A DNA stretch of 64,000 bases from an uncultured Flavobacteriales bacterium (GTDB lineage Bacteria; Bacteroidota; Bacteroidia; Flavobacteriales_D; Crocinitomicaceae). The number at the start of each line of letters is the position of its first letter. The first letter of the stretch is position 1. Below, piece after piece: positions 16,158-25,002 of this stretch. The notes under the pieces were generated by a model. It was not told where the DNA came from, made no database searches, and saw nothing but the letters and a program-made list of their open reading frames with translations. The DNA lies in contig CAJXMN010000004.1 in assembly GCA_913056215.1 (NCBI GenBank), positions 1-64,000 on the forward strand, read 5' to 3'. The position numbers were made by a program, and so were the translations under genes.

Positions 16158-18788
16158 TTATTTCATAGCGTCTAGTTTTTCTTCAATCATTGAGATTTTC
16201 GATTGAGCGTCCGCTTGTTTTTTCTTTTCAGCTTCTACAACCTGTTCTGGAGCATTATTTACAAAGCGCTCATTGCCAAGTTTTTTCTGTACAGATTTTA
16301 AAAATCCTTTGGTATAATCGAGTTCTTCTTGCAATTTCTCGCGTTCCGCTTCAGTATCTACATTTTCACCAAACGGAATAAAATAGTCCGTGTTTTGAAC
16401 GATGAAAGAAAAGGCATCTCCCATCTTTTCATCAGTATATTCGAGAGCGGATAGATTACCCATCTTGCGCAAAACTTCATCCATGTTTGAAGGATGGTGC
16501 GCTGACTTTAAAATGTTGAGATCCATTTTGATTTTATTGGCAATGTTGTTTTGTTTCCGCACATTGCGAATATTTGTCACGACTTCTGAAACGACCTTGA
16601 AATCGTCGATAATCGCTTCGTCGATAGCCCCATCTCTAGGCCATTTTGCAACAATCAGGTCATCTCCTGATTCGCGTCTTTCAATGAGATGCCAGAGTTC
16701 TTCAGAGACAAAGGGTGTAAACGGATGAACGAGTTTCAAGAGTTGTTCGAAATAAAAGATAGATCTCGCTTTGGTTTTGCTGTCAATCGGTTGCTGATAA
16801 CCGGGCTTCACCATTTCCAAAAACCATGAGCAATAATCATCCCATACCAGTTTATAAGTCGCCATCAAAGCATCAGAGATTCTGAATTTTTCAAATTGTT
16901 CATTGATGTGCAGGAGTACCTGGTTGAATCGACTCTCGAACCAGTCGATTGCAATACGGGAAGATTCGGGTTGTTCTAAATCCTCTTTTACGTCCCATGA
17001 ATCGATCAAACGAAAAGCATTCCACATTTTATTGGAAAAATTCCTTCCTTGCTCACATTGATTGGAATCAAAGGGCAGGTCATTTCCGGCGGGAGAGGAT
17101 ACTAGCATACCAACGCGAACCCCGTCCGCTCCGTATTTTTTAATGAGTTCGAGTGGGTCGGGCGAATTACCGAGAGATTTCGACATTTTTCGACCCAATT
17201 TATCGCGTACAATACCTGTATAGTAAACATTGCGGAAAGGCAATTCATCCATGTATTCATAGCCTGCAATAACCATTCGGGCAACCCAGAAAAACATTAT
17301 TTCAGGCGCCGTAACCAAGTCGTTTGTCGGATAGTAATATTGAATTTCTTTATTTCCAGGCTGTGTCAAACCATTAAAGACAGAAATGGGCCATAACCAG
17401 CTGGAAAACCACGTATCCATAACATCTTCGTCTTGCTGTATGTCATTTTCCGAGAGCTGTTTTCCTGTTTTGTCTTCAATTAGGGATAAGGCCTCTTTAG
17501 CGGTTTTAGCTACCACAAAATCATCGTCATCCTCACCATAATACCAGGCTGGAATACGATGACCCCACCACAATTGTCGCGAAATACACCAATCTTTGAT
17601 ATTTTCCATCCAGTGGCGATACGTATTTTTCATATTGTCTGGATAGAATTTAATATCACCATTCATGACATGTTCGAGTGCCGGTTCAGATAATTGCTTC
17701 ATATCTACAAACCACTGCAGCGAGAGTCGTGGTTCAATAACGGCGTCTGTACGTTCTGAAAAACCTAATTTATTGATATGGTCTTCCACTTTAATAAGGT
17801 AACCTTTATCCTCCAGTTCGTTGGCTATAGCTTTTCTTGCTTCGAAGCGATCTCTGCCCTCGTAGTGGAGTCCTTTAGCATTGAGCGATCCGTCTGCATT
17901 TAGAATGTCAATACTTTCTAAATTGTGTCGCTGTCCGAGTTCATAGTCGTTGACATCATGAGCAGGGGTGATCTTTAAACATCCCGTACCGAATTCCATG
18001 TCGACGTATTCATCTTGAATAATTGGGATTTCGCGATCAGCAATAGGAACGACAGCATGTCCTCCCACGAGGTGAGCGTATCGTGCATCATTAGGGTTGA
18101 CGCAGATCGCACTGTCTCCTAATATCGTTTCAGGTCGCGTAGTGGCAATCGTTAACCATTCGTCTTCACTTCCTTCGATTTTATAGCGCACGTGAAAGAG
18201 CTTTGAATTGACCTCTTTGTGGATCACTTCTTCATCGGAAAGGGCAGTTTTAGCCGCAGGATCCCAGTTGATCATGCGAACGCCACGGTAGATTTTATCT
18301 TTTTTGAATAGATCGATAAATACATCTACAACGGATTCTGCATACTCGGGATCCATGGTGAAGCTGGTACGTTCCCAATCGCAAGAAGCACCGAGTTTCT
18401 TGAGTTGATCGAGAATGATGCCGCCGTGTTTTTCCTTCCATTCCCACGCGTGTTTCATGAAGTCATCGCGCGAAAGATCTGACTTTTTAATGCCTTCATC
18501 GCGTAGTTTGTTAACTACCTTCGCTTCTGTAGCAATCGAAGCATGGTCCGTTCCCGGAACCCAACACGCATTTTTACCTTGCATGCGGGCGCGGCGTACG
18601 AGCACATCTTGAATGGTATTGTTCAACATGTGTCCCATGTGAAGCACACCTGTGACGTTTGGAGGGGGAATGACAACCGTATATGGTTCTCTGTCATCCG
18701 GTTCACTATGAAAATAGTTTTGCTTTTGCCAGTGATCATACCACTTTTCCTCCGCCTTTCCAGGCTCGTATTTTTTTGGAATCTCCAT
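16158..18788 (-). CDS. valS: Valyl-tRNA synthetase
   Basis: An 876-residue class I aminoacyl-tRNA synthetase that charges tRNA-Val. The start at 18788 (MEIPKKYEPGKAEEKWYDHW) is preferred over a codon 21 bases upstream, because a consensus TATCTTTG -7 element (18807-18814) overlaps that upstream codon. The HIGH motif is HMGHMLNN in PPNVTGVLHMGH (about residue 50), KMSKS is present as GRKMSKSLGN (about 530), and the editing domain lies between them (TTRPETILGD). The last ~70 residues are the tRNA-binding coiled-coil arm typical of ValRS. Length and motifs are normal. It converges on the defence island at its 3' side. Confidence 0.97.
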   Translation of the reverse strand: MEIPKKYEPGKAEEKWYDHWQKQNYFHSEPDDREPYTVVIPPPNVTGVLHMGHMLNNTIQDVLVRRARMQGKNACWVPGTDHASIATEAKVVNKLRDEGIKKSDLSRDDFMKHAWEWKEKHGGIILDQLKKLGASCDWERTSFTMDPEYAESVVDVFIDLFKKDKIYRGVRMINWDPAAKTALSDEEVIHKEVNSKLFHVRYKIEGSEDEWLTIATTRPETILGDSAICVNPNDARYAHLVGGHAVVPIADREIPIIQDEYVDMEFGTGCLKITPAHDVNDYELGQRHNLESIDILNADGSLNAKGLHYEGRDRFEARKAIANELEDKGYLIKVEDHINKLGFSERTDAVIEPRLSLQWFVDMKQLSEPALEHVMNGDIKFYPDNMKNTYRHWMENIKDWCISRQLWWGHRIPAWYYGEDDDDFVVAKTAKEALSLIEDKTGKQLSENDIQQDEDVMDTWFSSWLWPISVFNGLTQPGNKEIQYYYPTNDLVTAPEIMFFWVARMVIAGYEYMDELPFRNVYYTGIVRDKLGRKMSKSLGNSPDPLELIKKYGADGVRVGMLVSSPAGNDLPFDSNQCEQGRNFSNKMWNAFRLIDSWDVKEDLEQPESSRIAIDWFESRFNQVLLHINEQFEKFRISDALMATYKLVWDDYCSWFLEMVKPGYQQPIDSKTKARSIFYFEQLLKLVHPFTPFVSEELWHLIERRESGDDLIVAKWPRDGAIDEAIIDDFKVVSEVVTNIRNVRKQNNIANKIKMDLNILKSAHHPSNMDEVLRKMGNLSALEYTDEKMGDAFSFIVQNTDYFIPFGENVDTEAEREKLQEELDYTKGFLKSVQKKLGNERFVNNAPEQVVEAEKKKQADAQSKISMIEEKLDAMK

Positions 18789-18806
18789 GCTTCTTATTCT
18801 TTGCAA

Positions 18807-18814
18807 CAAAGATA
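18807..18814 (-). promoter_or_regulatory. -7 element of the valS promoter
   Basis: The minus strand reads TATCTTTG, a perfect match to TAnnTTTG, 19 nt upstream of the chosen valS start. No clear -33 TTG at the right distance is seen. Confidence 0.45.
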
Positions 18815-18894
18815 ATGATTGTTTAGAATGGAGTTTCTGGAAATGCCGAAAAGTTGCTTTCTAATTGAGCACTATTACATTTAATCTTTTTTGA

Positions 18895-19010
18895 CCACGG
18901 GTTGAAACCCGTGGCAAAAGAAACCCGTGGCAAAAGAAACTCGTGGCAAAAGAAACTCGTGGCAAAAGAAACTCGTGGCAAAAGAAACTCGTGGCAAAAG
19001 AAACTCGTGA
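18895..19010. repeat. Palindrome followed by six copies of a 16-bp tandem repeat
   Basis: A palindrome with 9-bp arms (CCACGGGTT / AACCCGTGG) is followed by units of CGTGGCAAAAGAAACT starting at 18910, 18926, 18942, 18958, 18974 and 18990, with a partial copy at 19006. The first unit grows out of the right arm of the palindrome and ends ACC where the later ones end ACT. The 16-bp period is not a multiple of three, which argues against a coding repeat. The CGGGTTGAAACCCG-type palindrome is a recurrent intergenic element in Bacteroidota, so this looks like a REP-like element with local replication slippage. Confidence 0.85.
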
Positions 19011-19121
19011 TACGAAAGAACCTAAAAATCTATTAAATCAATCAATATTGGGTTTCTTCATTTAAATAAATGGGTTCTATGTCATTTTAAGTAGCGTTAA
19101 TTACGTTCATAATTCCCGTCT

Positions 19122-20726
19122 TTATTCATCATCATCTCCGAAATCCTCGGCTGCTGATTTCCCTTCTGCCCGGTATAAAGCTATGAACTGCATCCCATTT
19201 TCAGTTGCTTCCCATACAGAGGCTTCTTCCAAAAAATCATCAGAGAAGTGCTCGCATTCTTCAAAGTCTACAGGGAAATTATCCAAATTGGCTGGCATCA
19301 CGATACGTTTGCCTACGGGAACGCGAATTAATAATGAAGCGAATTGGCCTCTGATTTTATCTTCTGTTGGAAACGTATAACTGGCAGGAATGAACAATTT
19401 ATCGCCACTGAACTTTGAGGTATATGCGATATGCTCGGCAAATGATCTCGCTTTTTTGATTGTGGCGCCATTACTTCTTTTTATAACGGATACTTTGATG
19501 TTTTGAATCGAACGATCGCGCTTAATCCTGATCAACGGAAAACCGACCGTTACTGAATACCTGTCAATTGCAACATAATCGTTGTGTCGAAAATCAATGG
19601 TCTGATCACTCCACAAAGGATCTTTCATTTTTACAAACAATGTATCACGCTTCATGACGTTTTGCTGCTCTACTTGATCTTCGTACGTATAGTCGTTCTT
19701 AAATTCCAGGCCTGTTTCAACACCGACAAATGCCAGGGTAGAGATCGCTACGATCCAAATAACTAGTCCTGTGATGAAGCTCGTTTTAACCTTTCCTTTT
19801 AAATGGAATAATAATCTGATTCCTAATATAGTGAGAAATATTAAAGGAAGAAGAATGGCCAGGAAAAGCGCCCAGAAACCTATTGTTTCTGATCCTTCAG
19901 GAAAAACTAGAGTTGTTAAAGAATAAAGATTACTGGCCATATCCCCATCGACGATCATGAAAGTACCAAGACTACCAAAATGAACCAGAAGGATAACTAC
20001 CAATAATATGATGCCAAGGATCATCATTCCAAATCCGATCAAGCGACCGAGTATGTTTAGTACTTTGGCAAATGCAGAACTTCCTTTTTTCGCGGCATTT
20101 CGAACAGATTTCGATGCATTGGATACTCCGCTTTTCGCTTCGTCTTTAAAGTTGTGGACATAGTTTTTGATGTTATCTACATTTACGGGTTGACCACGCA
20201 TTTGTAATTTTTGTGCTGTTGTTTCTGCCGAGGGTATTACGATCCAAAGTATAATATAGAGCAAGACACCAGAACCACCAAGGACGAACATCAGTACGAA
20301 GATTACGCGAATGATCACGGGATCGATTCCTAGGTAATGCGCTAAACCGGCTGCAACTCCGCCAATAACAGCTTCATCTTCGTCCCTGTAAAACCTTTTT
20401 TCAGCTGTATAAACGTGTTGTGATTCCTGGTTTTCTTGGGTGGAGTCATCACTGGTTTCGTCATCGATCTTGTACTGACTGGGGTTGCCCATAATATTGA
20501 TGATCTCTTCCACATCTTCTGCTGTAATGACTTCTTTGTGTTTATCGATGCGATCGTGAAAGAGTTCGGCGATGCGCGCTTCGATATCTTGAATGATTTC
20601 TGTAACGCCTTCTTGGTCAGAAAGAATGGATTCGATTTCTTCCAGGTATAGTTGCAGCGATTGATATGCTTGTTCTTCAATGTTAAATACAAGCCCTGAA
20701 ATGTTTATTGAGATCGTCTTTTTCAT
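19122..20726 (-). CDS. PspC-domain membrane protein
   Basis: A 534-residue protein starting at 20726 (MKKTISINISGLVFNIEE), 4 nt into the padR gene (ATGA overlap). The N-terminal ~100 residues form a cytoplasmic domain with the pattern seen upstream of Bacteroidota PspC domains (AEDVEEIINIMGNPSQY). The PspC domain follows (KRFYRDEDEAVIGGVAAGLA ... VLLYIILWIVIPS). Three further membrane segments come next, and the C-terminal ~200 residues are probably exposed at the cell surface or periplasm. PspC proteins take part in envelope-stress responses. Co-transcription with a PadR repressor suggests a regulated stress module. Confidence 0.85.
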   Translation of the reverse strand: MKKTISINISGLVFNIEEQAYQSLQLYLEEIESILSDQEGVTEIIQDIEARIAELFHDRIDKHKEVITAEDVEEIINIMGNPSQYKIDDETSDDSTQENQESQHVYTAEKRFYRDEDEAVIGGVAAGLAHYLGIDPVIIRVIFVLMFVLGGSGVLLYIILWIVIPSAETTAQKLQMRGQPVNVDNIKNYVHNFKDEAKSGVSNASKSVRNAAKKGSSAFAKVLNILGRLIGFGMMILGIILLVVILLVHFGSLGTFMIVDGDMASNLYSLTTLVFPEGSETIGFWALFLAILLPLIFLTILGIRLLFHLKGKVKTSFITGLVIWIVAISTLAFVGVETGLEFKNDYTYEDQVEQQNVMKRDTLFVKMKDPLWSDQTIDFRHNDYVAIDRYSVTVGFPLIRIKRDRSIQNIKVSVIKRSNGATIKKARSFAEHIAYTSKFSGDKLFIPASYTFPTEDKIRGQFASLLIRVPVGKRIVMPANLDNFPVDFEECEHFSDDFLEEASVWEATENGMQFIALYRAEGKSAAEDFGDDDE

Positions 20727-21058
20727 GATTTCGCGTTTTTGGTGATTTGCACAACGGCCGAGTGTAAAACCGTCCATGTTGCTTCTAATTCTTTTCTAAA
20801 TAGCTCTCCTTCTTGGGTGAGTGTGTAATACTTTCGGGGAGGTCCTGAGGAAGATTCAACCCAGCGGTATTCGAGATATTTTGCATTCTTTAACCGCGTC
20901 AGTAATGGGTATAGTGTTCCTTCGACAACGATCAGTTCAGCATTTTTGAGTGCTGCAATGATCTCGGAAGGGTAGTGCTCCTGTTGGGCGAGTATAGACA
21001 AGATGCAATACTCCAGGATGCCTTTTCGCATTTGCGCTTTTGTATTTTCGATTTTCAT
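20723..21058 (-). CDS. PadR-family transcriptional repressor
   Basis: A 111-residue winged-helix regulator. KGILEYCILSILAQQEHYPSEI at residues 12-33 and the wing segment EGTLYPLLTRLKNAKYLEYRW are diagnostic of PadR, followed by SGPPRKYYTLTQEG and a short dimerisation helix. It is coupled to the downstream PspC gene by a 4-nt overlap. PadR proteins normally repress their own promoter and an adjacent membrane-protein gene. A consensus promoter with palindromic sequence in its spacer lies just upstream (21078-21107), which fits autoregulation. The signal sensed is unknown. Confidence 0.92.
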   Translation of the reverse strand: MKIENTKAQMRKGILEYCILSILAQQEHYPSEIIAALKNAELIVVEGTLYPLLTRLKNAKYLEYRWVESSSGPPRKYYTLTQEGELFRKELEATWTVLHSAVVQITKNAKS

Positions 21059-21077
21059 GTTAGTACATTATGAAGGG

Positions 21078-21107
21078 CAAATATATGTAAATTATAGTAC
21101 TATGCAA
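21078..21107 (-). promoter_or_regulatory. Promoter and possible PadR operator of the padR-pspC operon
   Basis: On the minus strand TTG (21107-21105), 19 nt and TATATTTG (21085-21078) match the Bacteroidota consensus exactly. A perfect palindrome ATAGTACTAT (21094-21103) sits inside the spacer, and further TAGTAC/CTACTA half-sites lie at 21061 and around 21114. This is a plausible binding site for the encoded repressor. Confidence 0.6.
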
Positions 21108-21284
21108 TACATGCTACTATTTTAGTTTGTTTACAATAAGGATGAAACAGTAAATGGACGCCCATATACCTCTGATGATCCGCTGTAATAAAAGCGTTAT
21201 TATGGGTAAAGTACTTTGGAAAGTCTTGATGTTTCTTTTTTTTAAACCATCAGAAAGTGCTACTTTCGTGAAAAAATTAAATGT

Positions 21285-21854
21285 ATGAATAAGAAAGTTT
21301 ATATAGTAGGTATTATCGCGGCTTCACTCTTTATGAGCTGTGGTGAAAATAAAGAAAAGGAAGGTGGTCAGAAGGAGGATCATAAGGAACAACACGAGGA
21401 TCATAAAGAAGGTGATAGTCACGACCATGCTGATAAGGAAAACGATGAAGAAGCATCGGATAAGGTCGCTTTTGGACCTAAAGAAGTGGACACTGCTGCA
21501 GCAATCTCTACAGCTGAGTTGATAGAGCAGTTTGAGGGAAAAACTGAAATGGAAGCGACTTTTAAAGGAGAAATCAATGAAGTTTGCTCAAAAATGGGTT
21601 GTTGGGTAAATATTAAAAATGATGCTGGAGAACCTTTTATGGTTCGATTTAAGGATCATTTTACCATACCTACTGAAACGAAAACAGGTTCTATGGCTTA
21701 TCTTACGGGTACAGCGATCCAGGACACTGTGTCGGTTGATGACCAACGTCACTATCTAGAGGATGGAGAAGCGCCTCAAGAGGAAATTGATGCGATTACG
21801 GAACCGAAGTACACGATGACGTTTATTGCTGAAGGAATTCGTTTGGACAAATAG
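21285..21854 (+). CDS. His-rich lipoprotein with DUF4920 domain
   Basis: A 189-residue lipoprotein. The signal ends in a lipobox (ASLFMSC, Cys20). Next is a highly charged His/Asp/Glu/Lys linker (about 21-60) with repeated EDHKE and HDHAD blocks that could bind divalent metal. The C-terminal ~125 residues match DUF4920: a FGPKEVDTAAAIS start, FKGEINEVCSKMGCWVNI with two Cys in the core, VRFKDHFTIP, and YTMTFIAEGIRL at the end. The domain is OB-fold-like in appearance, and its function is not established. Monocistronic, with a strong terminator shared with the convergent acyl-CoA dehydrogenase gene. Confidence 0.85.
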   Translation: MNKKVYIVGIIAASLFMSCGENKEKEGGQKEDHKEQHEDHKEGDSHDHADKENDEEASDKVAFGPKEVDTAAAISTAELIEQFEGKTEMEATFKGEINEVCSKMGCWVNIKNDAGEPFMVRFKDHFTIPTETKTGSMAYLTGTAIQDTVSVDDQRHYLEDGEAPQEEIDAITEPKYTMTFIAEGIRLDK

Positions 21855-21873
21855 GTTAAAATATAGCATCTAT

Positions 21874-21908
21874 AAAAAAAGGGCGAATATCACATTCGCC
21901 CTTTTTTT
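21874..21908. terminator. Bidirectional intrinsic terminator
   Basis: The stem GGGCGAAT / ATTCGCCC with a 5-nt loop is flanked by seven A on the left and seven T on the right, so it can stop both the lipoprotein gene and the acyl-CoA dehydrogenase gene. Confidence 0.92.
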
Positions 21909-21928
21909 ATTATTGATAAGCAGATCGC

Positions 21929-23725
21929 TTAATAGTCATATTTGCCACTATCGATCACGCGTTGCGCAATCTTCTGGCGTGCTTCTTTCACGTTGAATCC
22001 ATCAATTTTCGTGAATCTTTTGAGCCCCATCAGCATCATTCGAGCTTCATCGCCTCCAGCAAAAGAATTGATGGCATCTTTACCTGCCTTATTCATTTTG
22101 TCTGCAGTATCGTAAAAATAAGTTTTGGCAATTGCGATTTCGTTCTCGCACGCCTCTTCACCTTTTTGAGCGATCAATTTCTCGACGCGCAATAATACAG
22201 ATTCTGCCTGATAAGTCCAGATCGAGAGGTCAGCAATATTCATCAGTACTTCTTGTTCTTTCGCTAATGTTTCCATTAGTTTCTGTACTGCAGATCCAGC
22301 AACCATTAAAATCGTCTTTTTGAATCCTGTCAGTGCCTTATGTTCTGAAGCAAATATACCTTCGTTGTCGTCGTCCATATCTGGAATACTCATCAATTCA
22401 TCTGAAATTTTCTGAGCAGGTCCCATTAAGTCCAATTCACCTTTCATTCCGCGTTTCAATACCATGTCAACTGTTAACATGCGGTTGATCTCATTGGTAC
22501 CCTCGAAAATGCGGTTAATACGTGCATCTCTATAAGCACGTTCTACAGGAGACTCAGCAGAATATCCCATTCCTCCATAAATCTGAACCGCTTCATCTAC
22601 CACATAATCTAAGGCTTCCGAACCTGCGACTTTTAACATGGCACATTCTGGAGCGAACTCTTCAATACCTTTTAATGTCGCCTCTGCCTTCGACATGCCG
22701 TCATCAATGAGCGATTGAATAGCATCATCAATGTTTTGTCCTGCGCGGTAGGTAGCAGATTCTAAAACATAAGATTGAATTACTTGTTCAGCGATCTTGT
22801 GACGGATAGCACCGTATTTTGAGATCGGACGACCAAATTGTTCTCTTTCATTCGCATATTTCACGGAGTGTGTAACAGCATCTTTTGCACCTCCCAGAAC
22901 ACCTGCTGCTAATTTAATACGACCGATATTCAAAATGTTTAAGGCGATTTTAAAGCCGTTCCCGCGCTCTGAAAGCATGTTCTCTGCGGGTACTTTGACG
23001 TCGTTAAAGAATACCTGGCGCGTAGAAGAACCTTTAATACCCATTTTCTGTTCTTCGGGGTTCAAAGAAATACCTTCACTATCCGCTTCAACCATAAATG
23101 CTGTGAGGTTCTTATCATCTCCGATCTTAGCAAATACCGTATATAAATCCGCGAATCCACCATTCGTAATCCACATTTTCTGACCATTGAGAATATAATG
23201 CTTCTCGTCATCCGTGAGCTCAGCTTTTGTCTTACCTGAGTTCGCATCGGAACCACTTGACGGCTCCGTCAAACAGTAAGACGCTTTCATTTCTCCTGAA
23301 GCTAACTTTGGAATCCATTTTTTCTTCTGCTCCTCTGTTCCGTAATACAAGAGTGGAAGTGTTCCAATTCCCGTATGCGCTCCATAGGCAACAGAAAATG
23401 AATAACCTTTTCCTAATTTCTCAGTGGCCAATAGTGAGGTCTTAAAATCTACTCCCATTCCTCCTAAATCTTCAGGAACAGACATTCCGAGCATACCTAG
23501 CTCTCCTGCCTTATCGAGAATTGAAGGCATAAGTCCTTCCTCCATAGAATCAATTCGATCCAAGTGAGGGACCACTTCTTTTTCGATAAAATCATCACAC
23601 ATTGAAGCAATCATTTTTTGCTCCTCGTTCCATTCCTCGGGAATGAAAATGTTTTCGGGCTTGGTATCGCGGATGATGTATTCACCACCTTTGATTGCCC
23701 GTTCTTTTGTACTCGTTTTAGACAT
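21929..23725 (-). CDS. Acyl-CoA dehydrogenase (long form)
   Basis: A 598-residue flavoenzyme catalysing the first, alpha-beta dehydrogenation step of fatty-acid beta-oxidation. It has the N-terminal helical domain (EEWNEEQKMIASMCDDFIEKE), the middle beta domain signature (YCLTEPSSGSDANSGKTKA, MWITNGGFADLYTVFAK) and the C-terminal domain with RIFEGTNEINRM, where the Glu is the expected catalytic base. Beyond the usual ~380-residue core it has about 170 extra C-terminal residues, like VLCAD/ACAD9-type enzymes. No other beta-oxidation gene is adjacent. A TATATTTA -7-like element lies at 23765-23772 on the minus strand. Confidence 0.93.
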   Translation of the reverse strand: MSKTSTKERAIKGGEYIIRDTKPENIFIPEEWNEEQKMIASMCDDFIEKEVVPHLDRIDSMEEGLMPSILDKAGELGMLGMSVPEDLGGMGVDFKTSLLATEKLGKGYSFSVAYGAHTGIGTLPLLYYGTEEQKKKWIPKLASGEMKASYCLTEPSSGSDANSGKTKAELTDDEKHYILNGQKMWITNGGFADLYTVFAKIGDDKNLTAFMVEADSEGISLNPEEQKMGIKGSSTRQVFFNDVKVPAENMLSERGNGFKIALNILNIGRIKLAAGVLGGAKDAVTHSVKYANEREQFGRPISKYGAIRHKIAEQVIQSYVLESATYRAGQNIDDAIQSLIDDGMSKAEATLKGIEEFAPECAMLKVAGSEALDYVVDEAVQIYGGMGYSAESPVERAYRDARINRIFEGTNEINRMLTVDMVLKRGMKGELDLMGPAQKISDELMSIPDMDDDNEGIFASEHKALTGFKKTILMVAGSAVQKLMETLAKEQEVLMNIADLSIWTYQAESVLLRVEKLIAQKGEEACENEIAIAKTYFYDTADKMNKAGKDAINSFAGGDEARMMLMGLKRFTKIDGFNVKEARQKIAQRVIDSGKYDY

Positions 23726-24060
23726 GATTTATATGTTTTTTTTATTCGTTTCCAGTTAGATGAGTAAATATACTTTAATTCTTTTTACTATGCAAGCATA
23801 TTATTTAAGTTTTTGAAAAAAAATTGATATCGTCAATCGTGAAGGTTTTCGTTGATATAGTCTTGAGGGTAGGATCGTAGGTTGATTATTTGTAGCGCTA
23901 CCTGCTACACCATTTTTTAGAAAAGAGCGATGATCAACAGTCTGTTTAGATTTGTAATAGGACGAGAATTAGTTCATTACTTATACCTCCCCCAAAGAAG
24001 TCGTTTCAAATCATTGCGCTCATCGATATCGAATCATTATCTTTGAAAAAAAGTAAAAGC
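23726..24060. other. Intergenic region between divergent acyl-CoA dehydrogenase and ribF genes
   Basis: About 335 nt. It contains a minus-strand -7-like TATATTTA (23765-23772), a plus-strand TAGATTTG (23947-23954) without a clear -33, and the ribF promoter (24014-24045). The small inverted sequence GTAGCGCTAC occurs near 23896. No gene is supported. Confidence 0.6.
24014..24045 (+). promoter_or_regulatory. ribF promoter
   Basis: TTG (24014-24016), 21 nt and a perfect TATCTTTG (24038-24045). Transcription should begin near 24050, downstream of the in-frame TTG at 24043. The translation start must therefore be the GTG at 24061. Confidence 0.5.
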
Positions 24061-25002
24061 GTGAAAGTTTTTCAAGGATTCGATGAATTGACTAAAATTC
24101 CACACCCAGTGCTGACTATTGGCACTTTTGATGGAGTTCATTTGGGGCATCAAAAAATCATTCGCCAATTGAATGAAGTAGCCGAAGCAGTCGGTGGGGA
24201 GTCGGTGCTTTTTACCTTTTATCCGCATCCGCGCATGGTGCTTTTCCCGGATTCACATAACCTCAAGCTCATTCAAACGCAGGTAGAAAAAATTGACAAG
24301 TTGAACAGAATGGGCTTACAAAATGTCGTTGTGCATCCGTTCACGAAGGAATTTTCTCGATTATCAGCTACGGCATTTGTGCGCGATTACCTGGTGAATA
24401 AGTTGAAGGTGAAAACGGTTGTTATTGGTTATGATCATCAATTCGGAAAGAATCGTGAAGGGACATTGGAATTACTGCAAGAACTCAGCCCAGTGTATGA
24501 ATTTGATGTGATAGAAATTGGTCCTGAGGATATTGATGAGGTCAATGTGAGTTCAACGAAAATCCGCAATGCTTTAAAGGAGGGCGATATCGAACGCGCC
24601 AACAATTACCTGGGAGAACCTTTTGAATTGAGTGGTCGCGTAATTCATGGTCGCAAAGTTGGTAAAACAATTGGTTTTCCAACGGCTAACATAGCTATAG
24701 AGAATGAAACGAAAATCATCCCCAAACAGGGAGTGTATGCGGTTACAGTCACGAGTAATGAAAAAAAATATACGGGGATACTCAATATCGGTACACGACC
24801 GACCGTTGATGATAGCACTGAGCCCTCAATAGAGGTGCATATTTTAGATTTTGACCAAGAGATATACGACGAGCAACTCACGCTGCAATTAAAATGGCGC
24901 GTTCGTGATGAACATAAATTTGAGAATAAAGATGCACTTCAACAGCAAATATCGAAAGACGAGCAGTTGGTTCGTGATTGGATGGATGATATTAATGGTT
25001 AG
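24061..25002 (+). CDS. ribF: Bifunctional riboflavin kinase / FAD synthetase
   Basis: A 313-residue enzyme that phosphorylates riboflavin to FMN and adenylates FMN to FAD. The N-terminal nucleotidyltransferase domain has TIGTFDGVHLGHQKII (HxGH motif, about residue 25), VIGYDHQFGKNREG and SSTKIRNALKEGDIERAN. The C-terminal riboflavin kinase domain begins about residue 185 (LSGRVIHGRKVGKTIGFPTAN) and contains GVYAVTV and RPTVD..EPSIEVHILDF. I chose the GTG (MKVFQGFDEL), which matches the family N-terminus and the promoter position. The 3' end overlaps the next gene by 71 nt. Confidence 0.95.
   Translation: MKVFQGFDELTKIPHPVLTIGTFDGVHLGHQKIIRQLNEVAEAVGGESVLFTFYPHPRMVLFPDSHNLKLIQTQVEKIDKLNRMGLQNVVVHPFTKEFSRLSATAFVRDYLVNKLKVKTVVIGYDHQFGKNREGTLELLQELSPVYEFDVIEIGPEDIDEVNVSSTKIRNALKEGDIERANNYLGEPFELSGRVIHGRKVGKTIGFPTANIAIENETKIIPKQGVYAVTVTSNEKKYTGILNIGTRPTVDDSTEPSIEVHILDFDQEIYDEQLTLQLKWRVRDEHKFENKDALQQQISKDEQLVRDWMDDING

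Larger units (their letters stand above)
18789..19121. other. Intergenic region between valS and the PspC gene
   Basis: About 330 nt without a gene. It holds the valS -7 element at its left end and the palindrome plus 16-bp tandem repeat block at 18895-19010. The rest is A+T-rich with no recognisable ORF or RNA. Confidence 0.7.

Noticed and set aside
18910-19010. Possible CRISPR array, from regularly spaced 16-bp units.
   Set aside because: The units are directly adjacent with no unique spacers, so this is a simple tandem repeat.
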